Part shown: in pieces, positions 49,631 to 59,045 of the stretch
How positions within the stretch are numbered: the stretch's first letter is position 1
How the letters are laid out: every line of letters starts with the position of its first letter
Translations under genes and position numbers: made by a program
Assembly (NCBI GenBank): GCA_945897805.1
Contig: CAMDFX010000002.1
Span: forward strand, 248,001 to 312,000
Length of the DNA stretch: 64,000 nt
Direction of reading: 5' to 3'
DNA from: Chryseobacterium gleum
Lineage (GTDB): Bacteria > Bacteroidota > Bacteroidia > Flavobacteriales_D > Crocinitomicaceae
The notes under the pieces: model-generated
Seen by the model: the letters and a program-made list of their open reading frames with translations, nothing else
What the model was told of the DNA's origin: nothing
Databases searched by the model: none

Positions 49631-51316
49631 TTATCTAATTAAATGCACAAACCCGTGATTAATTACACCTGTTTTTGTTATGAATTTATAGGTGTAAACC
49701 CCATCAACAAGGGCTCCATCCGAATTGTCTTTACCACCCCAATTGTTTTGATAATTTGTTGATGAGAAAACAACATTTCCCCAACGATTTAGAACAATTA
49801 CTTCGGTGTTTTCTGGTAAATTTTCAATTGTAAAAAGATCATTAATTCCGTCTGAATTTGGTGTGATCACATTGGGGAAGGTAAATTCTACTGTGTTACT
49901 ATCCGCTGGTTCTTCATTTGCACAAGGCAATACTACAACTTGATCACTTCCTAAACCACATGTGCTCGTAACTGTAGCACTAAAAATTCCAGGACTTGTT
50001 ACCGTAAAAAATTGACTCGTATTGGTAGATGCATCTCCACCCCACGACCAAGATGTTCCTTCCCCTGCATTTAAAAGCAGTATATCACCTGGACATAGAT
50101 AAACGGTGTCGGGTCCAAACTGAATTTGTGCTTCATAATTGTTGTAAAAAATCCATGAAGGAAAATTGGGTAGAGAGAAAAAACCAATCGAAGTATTGGG
50201 GTCATTCGGAAAGGATAAAACACCAGAACTGACAGTTGGTATTGAAGTATTTGGGCAATTAATCGTTCCCAAAATCGTAGTAAAACCGAAACTTTGTTCC
50301 GTGAAATAGATTTTTCCATCCGAAGCTAATTGCAAATACAAACCATTGAAGTTTGGTTCAATAATTTGTGCGGTTGATTCCACGGTTTGTCCTGTTTGAA
50401 AAGGGGCAAAAATATTGTATTGAACTAATTGATTAACCGAGGAAACTTGATCGAATATGGAGGCATACAAGTAAGACCCATTCGGAGAAAACTCAAAATA
50501 GTAGGGCAACGCATTTCCCAAATCACTTTCAAAGGTGAGTACACCTGTCGACAAATTGAAGTCATAAAGTCCCGCGGATGTCATCACTTTGTTGCAACAA
50601 GGCGCCCCTATTCCCACTGGATTTGGGCTAGATTTGATAATGCTGTATCCACTATAGAATGCCGGATAAGGATAAACACCTGCTAGTTCAATTCCACTTT
50701 GCGTAACGCTGTAAACACCGACACCACTAGTGCCCTGGTTGATTAAAATCCAGTAATCTGTTCCATTTGAATGGCGAATCGCACATATTCCTTCATACGA
50801 GTAATCATATACTTGAACATCTGCTTCAACAACATCTCCCAAACCTCCATTTAGAGCCATGTCGATTTTAAAATACCGCAACCCTCTGCCGTTTGGTTCA
50901 GAAGGAACAACCCCGTCTAGATCAAATTCGATTTCCTCCATTGTAAAAAGAAAGTACACATTTGGTTCTCCGGGAGCAGGTACAACAACGGATGACTGCG
51001 CTGCACTCCAGCCCCCGCCTTCAGTTCCTTGCATGTCATACATTACCTGGTTGTTCTTGTTCCAGATTTTACCTCCGTCTTGTCCACTCGCTGGAATTCT
51101 GCCACCGCCGTTGGAATAGAATAGCAAATTGCCATTTTCATCACAATAGGAGGTGCAACCTTCGAAAGTATACATTTGACTACCTGAGGTTTGTATTGGA
51201 GACCCACTATTGAAATCTAAACTATGGCCAATCCCAAAATGCCATACATTGGCCTCCTTTTGGGAAAAGGATACCCCAACTAAAAGTAACAAAATGAATG
51301 TAACACGAAGATTCAT
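49631..51316 (-). CDS. Secreted paralogue with T9SS type B sorting domain (561 aa)
   Basis: This is a paralogue of the next gene downstream. It has a signal peptide (VTFILLLLVGVSFSQ), the start motif ANVWHFGIGHSLDFNSG, GNLLFYSNGGGR and later YFLFTMEEIEFDLDG and YFKIDMALNGGLGDV, matched one to one in the 569-aa protein. The C-terminal domain FPNVITPNSDGINDLFTIEN, VIVLNRWGNVVFSSTNYQNN, LVDGVYTYKF and NHGFVHLIR is almost identical to the neighbour's, closer than the rest of the two proteins, which suggests recent duplication or exchange. An Ig-like domain precedes it. It overlaps the 781-aa gene by 4 bases. Confidence 0.9.
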   Translation of the reverse strand: MNLRVTFILLLLVGVSFSQKEANVWHFGIGHSLDFNSGSPIQTSGSQMYTFEGCTSYCDENGNLLFYSNGGGRIPASGQDGGKIWNKNNQVMYDMQGTEGGGWSAAQSSVVVPAPGEPNVYFLFTMEEIEFDLDGVVPSEPNGRGLRYFKIDMALNGGLGDVVEADVQVYDYSYEGICAIRHSNGTDYWILINQGTSGVGVYSVTQSGIELAGVYPYPAFYSGYSIIKSSPNPVGIGAPCCNKVMTSAGLYDFNLSTGVLTFESDLGNALPYYFEFSPNGSYLYASIFDQVSSVNQLVQYNIFAPFQTGQTVESTAQIIEPNFNGLYLQLASDGKIYFTEQSFGFTTILGTINCPNTSIPTVSSGVLSFPNDPNTSIGFFSLPNFPSWIFYNNYEAQIQFGPDTVYLCPGDILLLNAGEGTSWSWGGDASTNTSQFFTVTSPGIFSATVTSTCGLGSDQVVVLPCANEEPADSNTVEFTFPNVITPNSDGINDLFTIENLPENTEVIVLNRWGNVVFSSTNYQNNWGGKDNSDGALVDGVYTYKFITKTGVINHGFVHLIR

Positions 51317-53658
51317 CGCATTAAGTTTACATGACCAGAAATAACTTTGGACTGTTCCTGATTTTTAAGTTTGTAATTTAGCTTGTAAGTGTAGGTTCCA
51401 TTTGGTGACATTTCTCCTGTTTTGCCATAACTTCCATCCCATCCTATTTCTGGATTTTTTGAAACAAAAATTAATTCACCCCAACGGTTGTAAATTTCTA
51501 AAAGAAAGGTGGAAGGGTCAATTCCATATCCAGACACCTTAAACAAGTTATTGTACTCATTGCCATCTGGACTAAATGAATTGGGTACAAACAAGGTGTA
51601 ATTTTCGATAACCGTAATTGTTCCAACTATTGTATCTGCACAACCATTAGAATTACTCACAATCAACTCAACTGCATAAGCACCTCCAACATCATTTGGA
51701 AATGAAAATTGGGGATTTTGTTGATTACTGTTTTCTTCTGAAGGGGGGACATAAAAAGTCCAATTCCATGAACTGATTTCACCCGATGACTGATCTGTAA
51801 AAGATACCAGAGGATTGTCTACTTCAACAATAGTAGGTGTTGCAGAAAAATCTGCTTCCGGAGAAGGTAAAGAAAGAAGGGCATTTGAAAGAAGTGTATC
51901 GTAGACACACCCAAGTGAATTGGTTATTTGAAGTCCTATGGAATACGAACCGGGCTGGCTTGGGTTAAAAACAAATATTTGTTGGTTGGAGTATACAACA
52001 TCATTCACAAGCCACATTTGCGAGGTAAACGTATTCTGATTGGTTTCATTGATAATCGAAAAAGTTTCCGGCCAACAAAGAACAGTATCAAGAAGAGAAA
52101 ATTGAGGATTGACCTGTGGAGAAACAATGATATTCAGGCAGTCTGAAAGTGTATCACCATTGGCGTCTGTCACAATTAAACATGCTGTTCCGCTTTGTGC
52201 TGGAGAAAAGGTAAATTGTTCAATAGTGCTCACTACATTGCCATTGAACGACCATTCATAGGTGAAAGGAGCTATGCCGCCGGTATTTGTAAGTAAGGTA
52301 GGAATAACATTTTCACCACAACAAATAGAAGTGTCATTGGAAATTGAAATCTGCCAATCGGGAATGGTTACAAAAGGATTGGTGCAACAGGTTCCTCCAT
52401 CAGATAAATCGTAGATTTCTGTAAGCCAACAATTGTATTGTGTGTGATGAAAACGCAGATTACCATTGAAAGCATTTAAGAAATATGCTACCACTTCATC
52501 GGGTGTATTTCCTCCGCCAGCATAATAAATCGTATCGCATTGGCCGCTGACACCAGCCATTAAACTGCTTGTAAAGGCTTGTCCATTTTGATGAGTTGGA
52601 GCGTATTCTAATGGCGGTGCAGTTAGTATTTGAACCAATGCAGGATTCACACCTGAAATACTGGTTGTAAAATTTCCCAATCCACAGTTATTATTGTTTT
52701 GATTGGAATTAAAACCTGCGTATAAGACTTCTGTGATGTTTCCTACAAACGGACCGTTGATATTTACAATTACTGGTTCATACGTACAAATTCCAATTTT
52801 TAGATTGGGAATGTTTTGGTCGCAGTTGATATTAAGCGTGCCTCCATCATAGTTGGAATAAATAACGACGTTCCCGTTTTGATCACAAATGGGAGAAGTG
52901 TTCACCGTAGGTTGATTATTGTTGTATAGAAGATACCATTGATGTGTCATCCCTGAAGGCGGTAGACCTGCGGAACCGGTTGCAGATGGAAATAAACACG
53001 CTGAATTAACATTCGTACCAAATTGTTGCGGCACCCAGGTATCGCCATTATTGACTTGGATATTTTGAAAATTGGTAGATGCATTGCCATTTCCAATACG
53101 AATACCCACTTCAATTGGAGTTTGAGTGCTATTCGAAGAAGAATAATCACCGTATACAAACTCAATTCCAGGCAAGATATATGAGGTAAAGTTGAGTTTA
53201 GCTTGAAACGAAAAAGACTCGCCTTGCATACCAACTCTCCTCACATTCTCCCATTGAATGATGATACTTGTTGGCACATTATTAAAACTAGTTACAATTT
53301 GATAACTTATTCTTGCATTGTTATTGGCACTCTCCAGGTTGCATGCAAATGGAGCTATTACAGGTGTTCCCGGGGGCTGAGAAATGGGGTTATAATTAGC
53401 AATACTGGGAGCCTGACCCAAAGTTAGAAATCCATTGGCGCTGACAAAAAGGCTATTGTATGCTTGTCCTCCGATAGTAAAGGGTGTAATTGGAATTGCA
53501 GCGGATACCTGATCATCAAAGTTTTGTGTGAAAAGGGGAGTGTCGTTGGATAAACTGTTATAAACATTCAGTTGCTGATTCGTATATAAGAACTCCAATT
53601 GTTGACCCCATGAAATAGAGTAGTATAGAAATACAAATATCAAAAATGTTGTTTTCAT
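51313..53658 (-). CDS. Large secreted protein with PKD-like repeats and T9SS type B sorting domain (781 aa)
   Basis: A signal peptide (MKTTFLIFVFLYYSISWGQ) starts at the ATG at 53658; seven extra in-frame codons lie upstream. The N-terminal part reads FTIGGQAYNSLFVSANGFLT, a nidogen-like or Ig-type surface segment. PKD or Ig-like modules follow (IAPFTYEWSFNGNVV, WNWTFYVPPSEE, FSFPNDVGGAYAVELIVSNS). The end is a type B sorting domain (FVPNSFSPDGNEYNNLFKVS, LEIYNRWGELIFVSKNPEIG and SGHVNLMR). It is the first gene of a three-gene series and should be delivered to the cell surface by T9SS. Likely roles are adhesion or matrix; no enzymatic motif is seen. Confidence 0.9.
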   Translation of the reverse strand: MKTTFLIFVFLYYSISWGQQLEFLYTNQQLNVYNSLSNDTPLFTQNFDDQVSAAIPITPFTIGGQAYNSLFVSANGFLTLGQAPSIANYNPISQPPGTPVIAPFACNLESANNNARISYQIVTSFNNVPTSIIIQWENVRRVGMQGESFSFQAKLNFTSYILPGIEFVYGDYSSSNSTQTPIEVGIRIGNGNASTNFQNIQVNNGDTWVPQQFGTNVNSACLFPSATGSAGLPPSGMTHQWYLLYNNNQPTVNTSPICDQNGNVVIYSNYDGGTLNINCDQNIPNLKIGICTYEPVIVNINGPFVGNITEVLYAGFNSNQNNNNCGLGNFTTSISGVNPALVQILTAPPLEYAPTHQNGQAFTSSLMAGVSGQCDTIYYAGGGNTPDEVVAYFLNAFNGNLRFHHTQYNCWLTEIYDLSDGGTCCTNPFVTIPDWQISISNDTSICCGENVIPTLLTNTGGIAPFTYEWSFNGNVVSTIEQFTFSPAQSGTACLIVTDANGDTLSDCLNIIVSPQVNPQFSLLDTVLCWPETFSIINETNQNTFTSQMWLVNDVVYSNQQIFVFNPSQPGSYSIGLQITNSLGCVYDTLLSNALLSLPSPEADFSATPTIVEVDNPLVSFTDQSSGEISSWNWTFYVPPSEENSNQQNPQFSFPNDVGGAYAVELIVSNSNGCADTIVGTITVIENYTLFVPNSFSPDGNEYNNLFKVSGYGIDPSTFLLEIYNRWGELIFVSKNPEIGWDGSYGKTGEMSPNGTYTYKLNYKLKNQEQSKVISGHVNLMR

Positions 53659-53851
53659 AATTTTTTTTTTATTAAACAAAACAAATTTAAAAATGTTTGC
53701 TTTAGTTTTATTTCCAACACTAATGTTCCAAAATTAAATAGATGATTGATAAAAATCACCGCTCAACAATTAAACTAAATACTTAGTTTTTTAATAAAAA
53801 CTAAACCATTTTGTATTTTAAGCGTCTGTAATAAGTAAAAACAGTATTTAA

Positions 53852-56800
53852 ATGAGACAAAATAATTTTATGAAGGCTATTTTCATTATTGTTCTTACCT
53901 TTTTTCTTTCAAACAATAGAATTTTAGCACAATGCACTTGGTCAAATTATTTTTTCGATTCTTATGAATACACAACAGTAATTCCATACATAGTTCCAGG
54001 TGCCACCTATCAAAACACACCCCAAACATTTCCTGGCTGCATTCATACTGGATCTCGTGGATTGTATCTGAATATTGCAGATGGATATATTGGGATGATT
54101 TATGATCAGCCGTTTGATGATTTGTGTGTTGGTGCAACGTATCAATTTTCAATGTGGACAAGAGATGCATGGTCATCAAGCAACAATTTTACTTTTCAGG
54201 TAGTATCATCAACCAATCAAGTTCTTTCTACTCAAAATATAATTACAAACTCAACGTGGGCAAATGTTAATTTACCTGCATTTGTAGCAACGACTTCATC
54301 AATCAGATTTCAAATTATCACCAACACAGCAGGGGGCCCAGGAAATGACGGTGCGGTGGATGATTTGACGCTTTCAATTTGTAATCCTAATCCAGCAAAT
54401 TATAATATTACACAATGCACAGGTGCCGGAAACATTGACTTATATCCATCAATAAACACTCCTATTTTAACCCAAAATGGAGTTTGGACGGGACCATCGG
54501 CATTGAATAATGGTTATCTAGGAACGTTTACACCAAACACAAATACGAATGGCGTTTACCAATACACTATTGCAGGTGCGGGTAATTGCCCAGATTCTCT
54601 AGCAAATGTAAATGTTCAATTAATTTCTACCCCAGTAATCAATTCTTTAGGGCCAATAAACGCATGTAATTTTTATGTGCTACCGGCAATATCGGGGACG
54701 AATTTGTCAAGTAATGTAAATTATCACACAGCACCAAATGGTGGCGGTTTAATTGTTCCCGTGGGAACATCAATCAGCACGTCCCAAACGTTATATATGT
54801 ATGCCGGTTCTGCTGGTTGTTCAGATGAGGAGCCGCTTGTTATTAATATCAGCGCTCCAGGAAATGCAGGCGCAGATAATGGCGCAGGATTTTGCGGATC
54901 AGGAAGTTCAATCGATTTAAATACTTTTTTATCTGTTGGAGCAACTACTGGAGGCACCTGGTCAGAAACAACAAATCCACCGTCGGGATTGTTGAATTTA
55001 ACAACAGGGATTTGGAATTCAACGGGTGTTGTCGCTGGAAACTATACTTTTCAATATACTGCTCCTGTTATTCTCGGTTGTGTTTCAGATGTGGCTAATT
55101 TTGTGCTTAATATTGGAAATGTACCAAATGTAGAAATCGGCAATGATACAACGCTTTGTCAAGGCCAAACACTTTTACTTGATGCGGGTATAGGATACGA
55201 TTCTTATTTATGGAATAATGGCTCTACCGGAACAACGTTAAATGTGAATTCACCCGGCACATATTCAGTGACCGTAAATACACTGGGAGCTAATCTAATC
55301 GTTAACGGGGATTTTGAGCAAGGAAATACTGGTTTTTCAACTGATTATAGTCCAGGAACAGGAGGAACATATGGATTATTGTCAAATGAAGGTCAATATG
55401 CAATAAGTTCTTCGCCCAGTTTGGTGCATAATAATTTTGTTTTTTGCAATGATCATACAGTTGCGCCAGGTGTTAACCAGCTGGTGGTGAATGGTTCTGA
55501 TTTTGCGAATCAAAACATTTGGTGTCAAACGGTGCTTGTTCAACCCAATACTACTTATCAGTTTGGAGCATGGGTAAGCGCAGTTTATAATGACCCGAAT
55601 CCTGCTCAATTACAATTTTACATTAATGGTAGCCCATTAGGATCTAATTTTTCCCCCAGCGGTAATCAATGTGATTGGACACAATTTACAGAAAATTGGA
55701 TTTCTGGTACAGCTGTAAGTGCTCAAATTTGCGTCGTGAATCTTCTTTCAACAATAAGTCAGAATGATTTTTCAATTGATGATATTACGTTTAGTCCAGT
55801 TTGTGAATCTCAAGATGTTGTAGTTGTTCAATATAGTCCTTCTCCTATTGTAAACTTAGGAAATGATCAGTTTTTATGCTCAGGAGCAACAGCTACATTA
55901 AACGCTCAAAACACAGGATTAAATTTTTTATGGAGTACAAACGAAACAAGCCAAAGTATTGATGTGACGACAACAGGAACTTATTCTGTAACGGTTACCA
56001 ATTTACAAAACTGTTCTGCGACTGATAATGTTTCTGTAACATTTCAAAATCTTCAATTGGCAGGAAATGATAACAATACTGTTATTTGTTCTACCCAAAC
56101 TCAATTAAATCTTTTCACTTTATTGCAAGCTAACGCAGCGCTTGGCGGAACATGGTCATCATTATCACCTTCTTTTGGCGGAACTTTAAATGCAAATGGT
56201 CTATTGAATTTTACAGGTCAAACTGGGAATTTTGATTTTGATTATGTTGTAAATAGTGCTTTTTGTCCCAATGACACAGCTGTCATATCAATTACAATTA
56301 ATCAGCAACCAGAGGCAGCCATTGATCAGTCTTTTAGTTTTTGCAATACTGCCGGAACAAATGTTGATTTTACAGGATACATAAATAATACAGCGGAACC
56401 AATCGCTGGAAATTGGCTTATTCCGCCAACGATTCCCGCTACTGCGTTTAATAATCAGACAAATTTGCTTGATTTAACTAATTTAAGTCAAGGAATTTAT
56501 ATTTTTCAATATATACTTCCGCCACCTTTGGGTTGTGTTCAAGATGCCTTGTCTATAAACGTTGCCATCACAGAGGTTCCTATTGTGCTTTTTAATTCAG
56601 ATTTAGTGGAAGGTTGTCAACCATTGCAAATCAACTTTACAAATCAAAGTAATCCTCAGGGCGTGCTGACTTATTTGTGGGATTTAGGCGATGGAGTAAC
56701 ATCAAACAGTTCAACAACAGTAACAAACGTATATGAAGCTGCTCAATGTTATGATGTTTCTTTAACTGTAACAGCAAATGGTTTTTGTTCAAGTACTTTG

Positions 56801-57367
56801 TCAATAAATGATATGATTTGCGCCTATGATTTGCCTGTGGCGGATTTTATTTATAGCCCAACAGCCCTTTATTCTTTCGATCCAACGATTCAGATTGTTA
56901 ATACATCAATCAATAACGACTTTAATTTTTGGACTTTTAGCGATGGCGGAATTTCAGACGTAGAAAACCCAAGTTACACATTCCCAAGTGAAATCGCCGG
57001 AAATTATTCGATACAATTGGTGGTTTCCACAGATTTTGGATGCACAGACACAACCATTCAATTGGTTGAAGTAAAAGAGGATGTAATTTACTATATTCCA
57101 AATACGTTTACGCCTGACGGAGATGAGCATAATAATATTTTTAAGCCAATTATGACAGCAGGGATTGATGTGAACGATTACACCCTCAAAATATTTAACC
57201 GTTGGGGCGAATTAATTTTCGAATCTTATGATGTTCAATATGGTTGGGATGGAACATATAATGGTGAAATTGTGCAACAGGGAACTTTCGTTTGGGAACT
57301 ACAGTTTGGTTTAATTGATAATGACAAAGACATTAAATTAAACGGTCATGTTTCCCTAATTAGGTAG
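53852..57367 (+). CDS. Very large secreted multidomain protein with T9SS type B sorting domain (1171 aa)
   Basis: A signal peptide (FMKAIFIIVLTFFLSNNRIL ending LAQ) starts at 53852 or at the ATG at 53870. Two carbohydrate-binding/MAM-like jelly-roll segments are visible, at about residues 90-180 (YQFSMWTRDAW, GPGNDGAVDDLTLSICNP) and 480-630 (LIVNGDFEQGNTGFSTDY, QNDFSIDDITFSPVCES). Cadherin/Ig-type repeats (ATGGTWSETTNPPSGL, LGNDQFLCSGATATLNAQN) and PKD modules (LTYLWDLGDGVTSNSSTTVT) follow. The C-terminal domain is YIPNTFTPDGDEHNNIFKPI, LKIFNRWGELIFES and LNGHVSLIR. It is transcribed away from the three-gene series. A surface adhesin role is likely but not shown. Confidence 0.9.
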   Translation: MRQNNFMKAIFIIVLTFFLSNNRILAQCTWSNYFFDSYEYTTVIPYIVPGATYQNTPQTFPGCIHTGSRGLYLNIADGYIGMIYDQPFDDLCVGATYQFSMWTRDAWSSSNNFTFQVVSSTNQVLSTQNIITNSTWANVNLPAFVATTSSIRFQIITNTAGGPGNDGAVDDLTLSICNPNPANYNITQCTGAGNIDLYPSINTPILTQNGVWTGPSALNNGYLGTFTPNTNTNGVYQYTIAGAGNCPDSLANVNVQLISTPVINSLGPINACNFYVLPAISGTNLSSNVNYHTAPNGGGLIVPVGTSISTSQTLYMYAGSAGCSDEEPLVINISAPGNAGADNGAGFCGSGSSIDLNTFLSVGATTGGTWSETTNPPSGLLNLTTGIWNSTGVVAGNYTFQYTAPVILGCVSDVANFVLNIGNVPNVEIGNDTTLCQGQTLLLDAGIGYDSYLWNNGSTGTTLNVNSPGTYSVTVNTLGANLIVNGDFEQGNTGFSTDYSPGTGGTYGLLSNEGQYAISSSPSLVHNNFVFCNDHTVAPGVNQLVVNGSDFANQNIWCQTVLVQPNTTYQFGAWVSAVYNDPNPAQLQFYINGSPLGSNFSPSGNQCDWTQFTENWISGTAVSAQICVVNLLSTISQNDFSIDDITFSPVCESQDVVVVQYSPSPIVNLGNDQFLCSGATATLNAQNTGLNFLWSTNETSQSIDVTTTGTYSVTVTNLQNCSATDNVSVTFQNLQLAGNDNNTVICSTQTQLNLFTLLQANAALGGTWSSLSPSFGGTLNANGLLNFTGQTGNFDFDYVVNSAFCPNDTAVISITINQQPEAAIDQSFSFCNTAGTNVDFTGYINNTAEPIAGNWLIPPTIPATAFNNQTNLLDLTNLSQGIYIFQYILPPPLGCVQDALSINVAITEVPIVLFNSDLVEGCQPLQINFTNQSNPQGVLTYLWDLGDGVTSNSSTTVTNVYEAAQCYDVSLTVTANGFCSSTLSINDMICAYDLPVADFIYSPTALYSFDPTIQIVNTSINNDFNFWTFSDGGISDVENPSYTFPSEIAGNYSIQLVVSTDFGCTDTTIQLVEVKEDVIYYIPNTFTPDGDEHNNIFKPIMTAGIDVNDYTLKIFNRWGELIFESYDVQYGWDGTYNGEIVQQGTFVWELQFGLIDNDKDIKLNGHVSLIR

Positions 57368-57418
57368 TCGTTTCAAGGTAAACCTATTTAACTTAAAAAA
57401 TCTAAAGGGCTCCCTAAA

Positions 57419-58972
57419 CTAAATAATTTCTTTTTTGGAATTTGATAAAAACAGCCCAAAAAAGAAAGCAAAAAATGTAACGCCCATTTGGGTTTCTAGC
57501 GTGTCCTCCACCAAAAAGGAAAGACAGGCGATAGTGAGGAATAAGAGCGCCAATACATCTTTTTGTGATTTGGCGAATTTCCAAAATTGGTACAAAATAC
57601 CGATGAAAATGAACAATCCAAAAACGCCAAACGTGATAAAATAACTCAAATATTGATTGTGCGTTCGATTCCTGTTTTCTTTTGTAAGTGGAGATTTGTC
57701 TCGGTTGTACTGCATTTGAAAAGCCAAATGAATATCGCCAGAACCAACGCCAATCAGCCAGTTTTTTTGAATTATTTTCAATCCTGTTTTCCAATAAATG
57801 AATCTTTGAGAAACACTTTGTCCGTTTGGATCATTGTTGTTTAACAATTCATTCTTTAGTCCAGAAAGACGACCCATGAAGCCGCCATTGGTTGCCAAAA
57901 CAGAAGGAATTCCATTTTCAATGTTGCGTATATCTTCACTGGTCAACTTACGAATGGCCGCGCCATCTTTATAAACGCCTTTCGAGGTTAAGTAAAAAAT
58001 GATTGTCGCCTCTAAATGCTGTCCTTTTCGGTCTAATGAATCATAAGGTAAACTTGATCGCTGGTTCCAGTTTTCTCGCATTTCTTCTTGACATAAAAAA
58101 TAGTACAGCGGGTATCCATTTTCAAGCGCGAGATTATTCCAATGATAAAAATAACGGTTTCCATCTTCAGTAACCCAAGGTAATTTATCTAAGGAAATTT
58201 TCAATTTTTGAGGTTGAAAAAACAGGTATAAACCAATACAAAAAGAGACCGTTACAAGCGCGCCGAATGAAATGGTAATGGCAGTAAAAATCTTGTTATT
58301 TCTTCTAAAAACTTCCACAATTAAAAGGGCAATTAAAATTCCTACAAAGGTCATTACCCCGCTCAATATTTGTGCGTAATACGTGTAAAATCCAAACCAA
58401 AAAAAGAGCAAAACAGCGAGCCATTTGAAACTGATTTTTGAATATAAAAACCAAACAACACAAATGCTTGCAGCCATCGTGATCATCAATGAATATCGAA
58501 TATGGGAAATAAGCAAAGACATGCCTCGAATATCGTCATATACACGATTTCCCCACCAATGCTGATAACTACCAAAATTGTAAACAGAAGTGATAAGCAT
58601 AATCAAAACAAAGACACCTAATAGCCAATTTTTGTGTTTGTCATTTTTCAAAGGTTGTGCAACAAAAACTACCGGAATAGAATAAAGCGGCAGTTTTGAA
58701 TTCAAATCTTCCAAAGCAAACTTGAGATCCCAAGACCACAGAAAACTAATTAATTGAATCAATAAAAGTGCAAATAAAAAAAGAATGGTTTTGTTCTGTC
58801 GCAAATTTTGAAAGTACATTTTGAAATTTCCTTCCAAAAGTAGAATCAATAAAATCCACATGGATGAAATGGATAAAACCACTTTATTTAAAGGAAGTCC
58901 AACTGCTAAGCCTAAATAACCAATAAAAAGTAAGTTGTGGTAAGTATTTGCACCCAAATGTTTACTTAGCAT
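57419..58972 (-). CDS. O-antigen ligase/polymerase family membrane protein (517 aa)
   Basis: About 11-12 hydrophobic segments are separated by a large periplasmic loop between residues about 255 and 420. The segment RTHNQYLSYFITFGVFGLFI is the Wzy_C motif of O-antigen ligases and polymerases (WaaL/Wzy superfamily), followed by a hydrophobic end (LSFLVEDTLETQMGVTFFAF). Such enzymes join or polymerise surface polysaccharide on a lipid carrier in the periplasm. The gene stands alone and converges on the large T9SS gene. The specific glycan is unknown, and related protein O-glycosylation ligases cannot be excluded. Confidence 0.85.
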   Translation of the reverse strand: MLSKHLGANTYHNLLFIGYLGLAVGLPLNKVVLSISSMWILLILLLEGNFKMYFQNLRQNKTILFLFALLLIQLISFLWSWDLKFALEDLNSKLPLYSIPVVFVAQPLKNDKHKNWLLGVFVLIMLITSVYNFGSYQHWWGNRVYDDIRGMSLLISHIRYSLMITMAASICVVWFLYSKISFKWLAVLLFFWFGFYTYYAQILSGVMTFVGILIALLIVEVFRRNNKIFTAITISFGALVTVSFCIGLYLFFQPQKLKISLDKLPWVTEDGNRYFYHWNNLALENGYPLYYFLCQEEMRENWNQRSSLPYDSLDRKGQHLEATIIFYLTSKGVYKDGAAIRKLTSEDIRNIENGIPSVLATNGGFMGRLSGLKNELLNNNDPNGQSVSQRFIYWKTGLKIIQKNWLIGVGSGDIHLAFQMQYNRDKSPLTKENRNRTHNQYLSYFITFGVFGLFIFIGILYQFWKFAKSQKDVLALLFLTIACLSFLVEDTLETQMGVTFFAFFFGLFLSNSKKEII

Positions 58973-59045
58973 ATTGAATCAGTGAAATAGAATAAAATAA
59001 TAAGACACCAAAAATAGTTCATTGGTGCGCTAAAAAACAAAACGC

